From contig NC_092802.1 in assembly GCF_918797505.1 (NCBI RefSeq), positions 17,815,883 through 17,879,882 of the forward strand: a DNA stretch of 64,000 nucleotides, given 5' to 3'. The position numbers and the translations under genes are program-made. This stretch comes from Bemisia tabaci. Lineage: Eukaryota > Arthropoda > Insecta > Hemiptera > Aleyrodidae. Under the pieces are notes generated by a model. It searched no databases and was not told the DNA's origin. It saw only the letters and a list, made by a program, of their open reading frames with translations. The stretch's first letter is position 1. Each line of letters begins with the position of its first letter. Shown piece after piece: positions 9,191-21,100 of this stretch.

Positions 9191-12100
9191 GTAATAATTC
9201 CGATTTGACAAGGTAATACCAGAGTTGCCACAGTCAGGAAATGCCTGGAAAACCGGAAAATGTCAGGGAATTTCGGAAAGTCATGGAAAATGGCGGGAAT
9301 GTTAGGAAAAATGGCGAAAACGTCAGAGAAAATGACGAAAATGTCAGGGAAAATTTTTTTATTTTCACCTCAATCACCATTATTTGTTTTCTTTAATGGG
9401 TTTAACGTTTCAAACAACAAATTTTCCTCAGAGACCATTTCTAATTGTGTCTCTTTAACCATCTGGCGTATCTTCAATTGGACCGAGTTCATCTGAAAGG
9501 AACCAACCCACATTTTGGAAAAAATTGAGCCAAGAATGGTGTTGAGTTCCATTAGTCGTATATAGCCCTGCCAAAAACTCAAGTCGAGAAAAGAAAAATT
9601 AGTTTGGGTTAAGAGGGGCTAAAATTTATTTTTTACTTTGAGCCTTACAGAAAATTAAAACTTCAAACCTCTTTTTCTCTGTTTCAACTTTATGTGGCTT
9701 GGTTCCTCTCTGTTGAACTCGATCCTAATGTCAGGGAATTTCACCAAAATTTGTCAAGGAAATTAGGGAAATGTCAGGGAATTACATTTTCTAAATTCTG
9801 CGACAGCCCTGTGATACACGTTTCAATGCGATGTCGACTGGAATCACCAACAACCAAACATACTAGAAAAATGTGGAATGTATAAACTCGTAGATCACTT
9901 TTTCGCATCTCGGTTTGGGACATCGCTGACCTCTTTCGTACTTTATTTTTCAATTTGAAAACCATTCAATTTAATGAAAGCTTTGGGTGCTGAGAGGGAA
10001 TTTCTTGGTTCGGTGTCTCAGAGTCTCCGCTAACGTATCATCCATTATAATTGAAGAAAATTGTATATGGAACTCGTTGAAACTTTTACTGAATTTTCTT
10101 CATAATTTTACAATACTGACAACGAAAGATTTCAGAAAATTCATTGAATAGTCTCCGCTCTAAAATTTAAATTAGCAGTGAAGATTTTGAGATACCGCAA
10201 CCAAGTAATGTCCTTTCTGCATGAGAAATTATCAGCCACTCAGTAAGTTACAGTGCAGATTTTAAAAATTTAAAGATCAAGTTAGTTATTATCTCTCTAT
10301 CAGATGATGGAATTATGTAAATAGTATCAGTTTTAAGTTTCAATTCCTATCGTATAACTAAAAGTCGATTATTTTTATTTCAGATGATTCTCATTGGGAA
10401 ACAAGTATCGGTGTAGTTGTTCTTAGTTATCCACGCTACTGCCGCTATAGAGGAATCCTTAAGCGATTAGAAGGTGTACACAACAAATGGCTGAGGACAG
10501 CGCTGGTGATGGCCCTCGGTGGCATCGCCTCCCCCTGTAAAAATACTAGAGTTCTCTTCTGTAAAGATACCTTCGACTACCCTGACCTTGAAGGCCACGA
10601 ACTTCTGTGCAATCATTTAGGTATGCGTACTTTAATCTTCCTTTTTTTCTTTTATATTAGAAACTAGGGGTTCTATCCCCTGGCGGCTTCGTGGCCCAAC
10701 CCCTTTAGGCGCTTCACACCCTCTAAGGCTTCACAGAGAGAGAAATCAACGTTACTAAGAGTTCTTCACGAATCACTGAAAAAATCATTGGAATCCCATG
10801 ATCAAGAGGAAAGCAGAAATAAAAAAAAAAAAAACTGAAAAAAAACCCTAGCTAAGCCACACGGCCCACCAAAGAATGTGTCACAAAATCGCTGGTCAGA
10901 TAACTGTAAATGGTCGGCAGACCAGGTGGGAAGAAAGCTGGAAGGGAAAGCGGAACTGCAGTAAGAGTTCCGTATGAGAAGGGGTAGTGGATTGAGAATT
11001 TACAGAATGCAGTAGCGTAGCTAGGAATTCTGTGGGGGGGGGGGGGGTGTCTGTGGCGGTAAATTTACATTATTTTGTGTAAGTCCGTGATAATATTTTA
11101 TGTCTGCCCTCCAAAAGTCAAAAAAAGGTACCATTAACGAGGCTGCACAAATTAACTACAATGTAATTAATGCCCCGTAAGAGGCAGTCGTACAATTTTT
11201 TCTTAATAAAAAAAAAAAAAAAAAAAAAATTAACGAGGCTAAGGGGGGTCCAGACCCCCTGGATGGTATGGTGCAGTAGAAGGGGTAGTGGACACGCCCG
11301 TGTTAGGTTCTCAAGCGTTTTGCTCATTAAGCTTATGATTTTATAATAATGAGTCAAATTGTCAAATAGCCTAATCCCACGCTACATTCTCCACCCAACC
11401 TCAAGTGTCCAGTGCCTGAGACCATGAAACTCAGGTCATCTGGTCGGTATCCAAACCTGGGACCTCCAAGTTAGAGGGCCAGCACTACAGCCTCAACATC
11501 ACAGGAAGCTGACGGATATTAGTCTGTGGGACAAAGAACCGCACCCCCCAAAAAAAGCTGATATATTGGCACCACTGCCTGTAGGAAGGCTGTAGAATCA
11601 TTTATGCCCAAAAAATGACGGAAATTTTCAAAATCATACCTACGTTATGAACTTCGTAGTTTCAAAAGAGTAGATTTAAGAAAACTCTAGGTCCTGTAGG
11701 GAGCTCAGAATCGTTCGATATAAGTGCAACTTTACCCATCAAAGCATCTGAAACAAAAATTATAGAAACCGCTTGCAACGTGTATTTTAAAAACAAAAGG
11801 ATGCAAGATAGTCAATGCTGTTCTTAGGAAAAATCAAAGACTAAGATACCTCAAATTAAAATTATAATTATAGAATGAGCTCGAATGAATTTAGTACATG
11901 CATTTGTTCTTCCTGCAAAAATTTGGTATGATTTTTATGAAACCTATGTTGTCTCACAATAGCTATAAATGGAGAAGTAGAAAAAAAGATGTTGAGAATC
12001 ATATGTAACAGTTTATTTCAATATTTTTGCAGCTCCAAAAATAAGATGCAAATCAAAAAGAAAAAGAAAATTCCTCAGCTTTGCTCCAGAGGAATCGGAT

Positions 12101-15100
12101 ACAGAATCAGAAACATCCTCCTCTTCCTCATCCTCTGAATCTTCGGAATCTTCTCAACAGGTAACATTTGCTTTAGTAAAATTAATTTCCTCAAACTATA
12201 TCTGCTGTAACTTATTATTTTCAGTCAGTATCATCTTTAGGAACATACCTCAAGCTTGATTATGAAAGTGAGCAACTTTAGTAAAATATAAACATACCAA
12301 AGTATATAATAATAAAAATAACGATACAAACATAAATGGAAGAGAATATTTCAGCTGAAGAAAGCAAAATTTCGCCGCATTTCATGACCTTAAAAGCATT
12401 TGTCAAAGATGACTTGTTAACCTTCTATGGCATGAATTAATTTTGAATCTTGGATTCTGAAGGCCTCAAATCTATGTTGTGGCTTTCGTATTACATAGAG
12501 TCCCAAATTTTCCCTTAAAATTTCAAAATTTGATCATCACTCTTTCAAAAATAAAAATAAAAAATAAAATAAAAGAAAAGAAAATACTGATAAGAATTTG
12601 CAACATCATGTCTCAGAGTGATAATTTAATTTTTAAAAACCAAAAAATGGATTGTTGCGAATAAGTAGCAGAGGGCTAACGATTACATCAGCCAATCATG
12701 GCTAGTCAGTGATTATTAATTTTTGTGATGACAAATCGATTTTGTTCGATTTAGGTTAAACGCTTCAATGTTCTCTAGTCCTAGACCAAACAGTCCTGTT
12801 ATTCCTGACCCCAGCTCAAGAATAAGGAACTTGATTTGGGGAAGTGTCAACCGTTAGTGGCGGACAGTATGCTTGTTACTGCGTGTCCCAAAATCCCACA
12901 ATTATTTTTACCGAAGTTCCAAAGCAAAATATTTTACACCGAAGTATTCAACATCATCTACAGTGATCTGCGCTGTTTTTATCAGAAATGATTATTTAAG
13001 GTACTTACTGATCTGTTCGATTTTTCTTTACAGCAAGCGGCTGCTGCACAGAAACACAGTCTCCTTAATGCTTCAAGAAACATTCCACATAGTGGTAGCG
13101 CTCAAGAACAAAGCTTCCTAGCCAGTTTGTACAACTTCATGATGAACCGACGAACACCTATTGGCGGTTTGCCCATGGTTGGATTCAAAAAACGTAAGTT
13201 GTTCTCTTCCGAACCTCTCTACTCTTACACTAAAAGCCCTTGTGACTTCAGTCTCTATGAAGTAGAGGAAGTGTTGCCTTCTCAAATGAAATAAATTAAA
13301 GGTTAAAAATTAATCTCTTTTTTTTTAGTGCTTGAGGGAAGGTTTCATCCCCGGGGTTAAGTATCAAGGAAACATAACTAACGATTTTGAAGTTATTTAC
13401 ATGCTCGACCCTCTACGTAAGGGATCTTTTTTTTGTAAAATTGGTTATTTGTATAATCGAATCGCTCCGTGCCAAAACTGCTGATGTACATTTTCTATAA
13501 TGTTTTAGAAAACTACAAAAAACTGTAGGAGCCTTGTAAATGTTGTGTTAAATAATGTTTAGAAGTGCATTATTACAGAAGTGAATCGTAGAAAAGGATC
13601 CCTAACAGCCTGCAGCTCCTCTTCTGTCCCGGATGGAGTAATTAAAAACAAAGGACACCACGGTGCGTTTTAAACAATTTTAATGCGGTCAACATACCAC
13701 CCGCGATTTTTTTGCGGAAATGTCAACTAGAAGGCCTACTGATTGAGGAACAACAAACCGCGAAATCTGTGATGGGGCCGTTTTTGAGAAAATGCGATTT
13801 TTCGCTTTTTTGGCGGGAATTTCGGGTCAAGGCGCTGAAAAAGTCAAGTTAGGCTGTTTTTGTAGTTCGTAAATGCATATCCTATACATTTTGAGTCAAT
13901 CAAGTGCCAGTAGATAGTTATTTGTGCATATTGCCCAAAATTCATATCCTTAAATCCACGACTTTTGGGTTTTTGGGGGGTTAGTCAAGGAGAAATCCGA
14001 AAAAAAGAGGGTTAACCCGGAACAAATTGCTTAACGAAGTTTACGTAGGAAAAGTTTGTTAAGCAATTTGTTCCGGGTTAACCCTCTTTTTTTCGGATTT
14101 CTCCTTGACTAACCCCCCAAAAACCCAAAAGTCGTGGATTTAAGGATATGAATTTTGAGCAACATGCACGAATAGCTATCTACTGGCACTTGATTGACTC
14201 AAAATGTATAGGATATGCATTTACGAACTACAAAAACAGCCTAACTTGACTTTTTCAGCGCCTTGACCCGAAATTCCCGCCAAAAAAGCGAAAAATCGCA
14301 TTTTCTCAAAAACGGCCCCATCACAGATTTCGCGGTTTGTTGTTCCTCAATCAGTAGGCCTTCTAGTTGACATTTCCGCAAAAAAATCGCGGGTGGTATG
14401 TTGACCGCATTAAAATTGTTTAAAACGCACCGTGACACTGGACATTAGCAGTTTTTGCGTGAAACGTTAAAATCTTGCTTTAAAGCTGTTAGATATTCTC
14501 AAAATTAATTTTAAAGAGATTAAAATTGTAGTTTATCATTCAAATAAAGTTATAAAAACAAAATTCTTGACGATTGCAGCATCTATAGCAAGTTTCATCA
14601 CGTAGCTACCAGCGATAAACTGGACATTGGCGGTATTTGCACGATTTGTGCAATGTCGGTTCTAAAGCATGGAAAACGCATATTTTTGAGTACAGAATTT
14701 ATTGAAAAATAACAAAATAGTATCTTTAGAGTGACAAACAATAAAAATAAACAAAAACAATTAAGGAATCTCTTTAAAAAACTCCAAGAAGTCTTTTCAT
14801 ACGTAGGACCTCAATGCATCAACATCGCATATTTTTTGACCCTTTAGGGTCCTCCGATACACCGATTATGAAAGGCATACAAGGAAAGATGGACATTACC
14901 GGGTTTTGCTTGATTTGGACCACAGCTCACTCGTGAAAAAGGTTCTAAACTTAAAAACATACATTTCCACCACATTAATGAAAGTGTCTAACCTCAAAGA
15001 GTATTTTATTTAAAAAATCTCAAAATTGAAGAAAATGGACATTAGCAGTTTTCGCACGACACAATTCAATTGGTATTACCAGGCTTAAGGTACAGAAAAT

Positions 15101-18100
15101 TTGCTGAATATGCTTCAGGCAACGGAGCTGTCGCATGGTGTTTCTGATTCCTTGTATCAGTGAAAATATAGAATCCATTTCAGGACTAACTCAGTTTTCA
15201 TCAAAAATATATAAGGCGGAATTTTCAAGGGCACTACAAAGAAACTTCATGGACATCCGCTGTTCATAGATGTCATTCTTATTGAAAAACTGCTGATGAA
15301 ATGCGTGGAACAAAAGAATGCAGTTAGAACATGCTTCAGCAAAACGGCTGTACAAATTTTTTGGGTGCGTTTTATATGGTTTCATTTGGCATATTGTATC
15401 ACTGAAATTTCCTCGATACACTATTGAAAGGAGGAGTCAGTACTAAAAAAAACTATCAGTCAGGGTGAAGGTTACCCAGTTCCGCTTGGGCTCCCCCTTG
15501 TAAGATACAGTTATCAATTTCCTTGCGCTATCTCTTACCAAAATGGGAGGTCATTTGACAGGGTGAGTCATTACTTCAACTTCTTTTTACCGTCCTATAA
15601 CTGTTGTGTATATTTGCATTAACCAAATGAATTTTCTTGATGTCGGTACAAATATTGAAAATAACCTTCTTTCTAACTTCTAACCTAATTTTAAATATTT
15701 ATGTATTGCAGTAGATCTATTTCGACTTTATGAAAAAGTCAGGCTCATGGGTGGCTACGACTCAGTCACAACTAACCGGCTATGGAAGTACGTAGCGCAA
15801 GAAGCTGGTAATTCAAGTTTTTGCAAACGGCACTATGAAAAGTGAGTATTGAATTTTCTCATTCTATTCCCATTAACTTTTCTGAGCTTCATATGCTGAG
15901 CGCAGGCGATATATAAATTAATACTGATTTATTTTGACATATTTTTTTATCCCATTAGTTTTTACGATTTTACATGGTATAGGTATTTTCAAATAATTGA
16001 ATTTACGACAAACTAGTACTAGTGCATCGCCTCAAACAACAATGAAACTTGTTATTTGTTCATTTATCCACAAAAAAGCCTTAATGTTAAGTATAATTTT
16101 TATTCTATCAATACATAAATGTCACTTCATTGCGCTCTCTGGCGCTTTATGACCCCTAACTGTTCTTTGTTAATTGATAAACCTTTGATAATCTCACTCT
16201 TTAACATTTCGGATTAAATGCCATTCCTCCTGGGTGCCATCTATGCCCTCCCTCAGAAGAAACCTAATCTAGGACCTTCATTGGCAATATATCCTCTGCC
16301 ATTCTCTGTACTTGACCATACCATACAAGCTGTTTTTAATTCTACATAATTTCTCTCACCATTTTCTTTCTAATTCAGTTCGAATTGCTCATATACCCTG
16401 TAAGTCTCACTGTCCGAAACGATTAACCATGATCGACTCAGATTTGATCTTCTATACACACATTAATTTTCGTAAATTTGTCGATTTACTAAATTTCAAT
16501 CAAAACGTTGCAAATTATTTTTCTTCATCTCTCCTTCCAACCTCTTGAGCTCTGTAATAAATTAATAGCTCATTTGACTTAATCTCTCTCCCATGAATTT
16601 ATATAGTAAAAATCATTCAAGTGAAATTCAGAACTTGTAATAAATCAAAATAAGTTTTTTGTATTTAAAAATGATGGTCTAATTCACCAGAAATTTATCC
16701 GGCACAATGACAATCACTTTGACAAATAAGTTTGCATTATACCTGGTCAACTGAAAAATTTATTTCTAAGGTTTTCATATCTGAAATATCAAATAATTAC
16801 ACTCACTGTGCTAAAGAATGTTTTGAGTTTGAAATTTCTTAGAATTTTAATGTAACAGACCATTAGACAAGGTACTTTCAGCATTGAGATGTTTCCTCAT
16901 CAAAATACACGTAAAACATGATTCTTGATTTCAAAAGGCTGCCTAACCAAGATGTTAATGTTTTGCGATGCACAAATTAAAACCTTTCACTCATGAATAG
17001 AACCATAATCTACTTGAGTTAAATCGCACACTAAATGTAACAGTCTCTGCAGTGTGAGAATATGGTAACCTCAATCTTGGTGCCTCAACTCAGGTGATGT
17101 ATGTAGTTAACTTTTTGAACAGTAGAAGGTGGGAGAAGAACACAGCTCAATAAAGAAGCCTGGAAAACCTGTTGTAGTGCACCATTGGATTTATGTTAAC
17201 TCTAGTTTTTCTTGTGAGAGGAAGATTCAAATTTTTCGTAGCCAGTGCTTAGTCATTCGTTTATATCTTCGTGAGGAGTTAATATCAGTCAGTTTCATTA
17301 CACAAATCGTTTCGTACGTGAAATTTTGAAGAGGGCACAATGCCCTAGAATGCTAAACTTCATACCTTGTCTTGTAGTCCATTATCGTCATAACATAAAG
17401 GTACTAAAGTGTTATAAATTGGATTTTGGGTCTATGATTCATTATGCTCATCATAACTGACCAATTTTTGTGTCTCAACAGGTATCTTCTTCCCTTTGAG
17501 AGGCATATGTCAGACAAGAAGCAGCAGAAGATTCAGATAGAGAACAAATGCAAGCAGACTGGAGAGGCAAGTAGTATTCCTGAAACTCCGCAAACTCTTT
17601 TTCAGTTGCTTACTCAATCATTGAGAAAAATAGTTGCAGTGAAACAGTGACGTAACAACTTTTAGGGGACTGGGAAAATTCATTGTTAAATGGAAGTTGT
17701 GATTACATTGGAACAAGCTTTAATATGCAGTTAAAGACATTTAAAGTATGCTCATGTGGTTTTCACAGGGTTATGCAATATGTTAAGCATACGCGCGGCT
17801 ATTTTGCAGTTTACTTTGGAATGATCCTATGTTGATATTATTGGAGAAAACACAGTCTGTTGACCAAAATTTTTTTTCTTAAATATTAAGTAAACATTTA
17901 GAAAACTTTGGTATGTTGGTACTATCACAGTGCCACCTCGTAAGCTTTCTGGAAAAGCTGAAAAGTCAGTGAATTTTCGGCAACCTGGATTAGTCAGAGA
18001 ATTTCCTAAGTGGAGCATGGTCTCTGCAACCTCAGCCAATGCCATTCAAGATAGCGCAAACAATGCTTGAGTGAAACAATGCTCAATTTAAATCTCTAGG

Positions 18101-21100
18101 AGTTGAGATTTTATCCTTAATTTAACAAACGTAAGCTAAATTAAAAGCAAACATATGTAAGGAAGGTCTCTATTGACGATCAGGAAAAGTCAGAGAATTT
18201 GGATACTTTGCAGTCAGAGAAAAGCGAAAAAAGACAGGGGAAAGACAGGAAATGGAGAAATCATGGATACGTATGCAGTAGCAAGAGTGGAGTAATGTCT
18301 TGGTCAATCCTAAAGGCATGATCTAGAAAGATGAACATTAGGGGTCCGCGAAGCGGCGATTTTCAAAGGCGAAGCGAAGCGAAGCGAAGCTTCGCTTCGC
18401 TTCGCAATTTGCGAAGCAATGCGAAGCGAAGCGGACAAAAAAACGCCGTCAAATACGCTGGATGCAACCCGCGGAATTTCGTAGCGGTACTCCAGCGGAG
18501 CCGCGACTTCAGCGTGCGGCAGTGGTAAATTTCATTGAAACACTTGGGAAATACGTGAAAAAATACATTCATTAAATTTGCCCCCTCTTTCCCTTAATTA
18601 AATTTTAAGAATGAATTTTTATTGAGAGGCCAGCAGATCTATGATTTTTTTTTTTAAATTTGTCATCGTTTTGCGTTAATGATCTACGGAATGATAAAAA
18701 ATAAAACTGTTTTTTACTTTTTATTTGTTTAGTTTCCTTTTAATAATTTTTTTTTATCTAATTTAATGTAAAACAAAGAAATACTAAAAAATTGTGGTAA
18801 TTATAATTTAAAAAAACCATTGATTTAAACTTCTTAAGAAATGTTATTAAGACACATCTATCTGAACGTCAGTGTATTACTAGCTTTGTTATACCGCCTT
18901 TTCAGTTGTTGTCCGCTTTTCTCATGTCTGTAGATCAACTGTGGTATCATTCCATTGCCATTAACTGATTCGGAAACTTCAAACTTTAATACTGCACTCC
19001 GCTGTGTGATAAGGAAAATAGAGGAATTGAGGTTAGGAGACGAGAGACGGCGCTAAATAACGTAAATAAATGCTGGAACGGCCGCAAAGCGCATGCGCAA
19101 AGAACTCGCTCACGGTATCCATCATTCATCGGCATGCGGCATCAATTGCGTAAGGCGCGTAAATGGAATTACCGCGAAATTTTCGCTTCGCCTTCGCTTT
19201 TCCCGACTCTCCGCGCTCCGTTTTGCGAAGCGAAGCGAAGCTTCGCTTCGCTTCGCAAAATGCGAAGCAATGCGAAGCTTCGCGGACCCCTAATGAACAT
19301 TGACATTACTTATTTTGCATAAAATCTGCAGCAAAGACCTGCAAAGCCGTTTGTAAAAGACTGGAAATTTGAAAAATATTGAAACTTAAAATTTGAGGAA
19401 GCATCCACACATTCAAACTGAGTCTCAGTCTGGCTCTGGGTTCAGTACTCTGAGTTACTCTGAATAGTAAAAAGGAGAATAATTTTCAATAAGTAATTGA
19501 AAATTATTTAATTGAATGAATAATACAAAAAGAAAAAACGCTCACATTTTTCAGTTATTTGCAGTGATATTTATGCCTAAATTCGGTCATTTACAGTTTT
19601 ATGTATGCTAATTGTTGATGTGAAAAATCAGGGAATCATTTTGGTCAGGGAAACCCTGAAAAGACAGGGAATTTCTTTCACTCAGTCTGGCTCTGGGTTC
19701 GAATGGAACGAAAAATAAAAATGCAAATTGATCAACATGAATCAATCGACACTGATTCGATCGACAAAGTATTAAAAAACCGGTGTCGATTCGATCATCA
19801 TGAACCGATCAAAAAATGAAAACATGATTCGATCGACATGAATCTATCGAAAAATGAAAACGTGATTTGATCGACATGAATCGATCGACACCGATCCGAT
19901 TCAATCAACAAAATTTGATCGACTCATGGGTTTGTCGATCGATTTACAAGTTTGTCGATCGATTCACAAGTTTGTCGATCGATTCACAAGTTTGTCGATC
20001 GATTCACGGTTGTCAATCGAATCGATGTCGATCGATTCATGGTTGTCGATCAAATCGGTGTCGATCGATTCACGTTTTCATTTTTCGATTCATTCATGTC
20101 AATCGAATTGACACGGGTGTTTTTAAATTACTTGTCGATCGATTCACGTTTTCATTTTTCGATTGATTCATGTCCATCGAATCCATACCCACCCTTCTTT
20201 CTTATATCTCAGACCCCAGAGTGCATTTCCTTCGCCAACTCCTGTTTCATGAAAATTTCACTTAAGCTGTAATATTTACTAGCCGTTCTGGGCGCGCTTC
20301 GCGCGCCCGTCACGCCTAGCCGGGGGCTACGCCCCCTGGACCCCCGGTCACTCGCTACGCGAGTGACATTCGGCTCGCTTCGCGAGCCGATTTTGTAGTA
20401 GTTGCAAATTTTTTATCACTATATTTTGAAGATTTCATAGAAAACATTATGAAATTCTCACTCCACAATTAACTTGTAGAATAATAATGGCAGGGCAAGA
20501 AATAGACTATATCTTAAAGTGGACGGTTTCCACTTAGTAAAAACAGCCAACACCACGTGAAGGTGAGGAACCATCGTTAGCCACTTTTTTTTTTCTTCTT
20601 CTTCTTTACTTTTCTGAAAAATATTTACTGAAATTTTAGTTGCGTCCCCTAAAAGGAAACACGGAGAAAAAAATTTGTGCATGGAACCCGAAGCTGAGAT
20701 CATATGGATCTCTCAAGTTTTCGGATCACGCATCCGAAAAGTTAAGGTCCATCTGCCGAAGTTCGGGTCAGACAATTGAAGTAGTTCGGTATATACCGAA
20801 GATTTCAGGTCACACATCTGAAGTACTCGGTGCATACCGAAGTGCTTCAGATTTCTGACTCAGAGATTTAGGAAAAACACAGTAGAGAACCAAGGAAATC
20901 ACAGTAGAACAGAGAAAAAAATACAGTCGAATAAATAAAGAAAACTATTATCGAAGAAATTCTAATTATTAGAAAGTAATTAGCTGGCGTAATCAATGCG
21001 TAGCTGCATAGGAGCATGAGCGAGATTTATCATCAACTGACCGCTGGCCGCTAGGTACCTGGGTGGGCGAGCGACAATACGTAAGCGGTGGCATATGGTT

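Noticed and set aside
12225..12267. Possible extra ARID5 exon SVSSLGTYLKLDYE with good acceptor and GTGAGC donor
   Set aside because: It ends with one base of a codon, while the next certain exon (13034) needs phase 0; including it puts the ARID domain out of frame. It could only be a poison exon.
19867..20272. Three overlapping ORFs of 61 to 106 codons with RSIHKF/DRFTSLS-type repeats
   Set aside because: They are the 20-bp minisatellite read in different frames.
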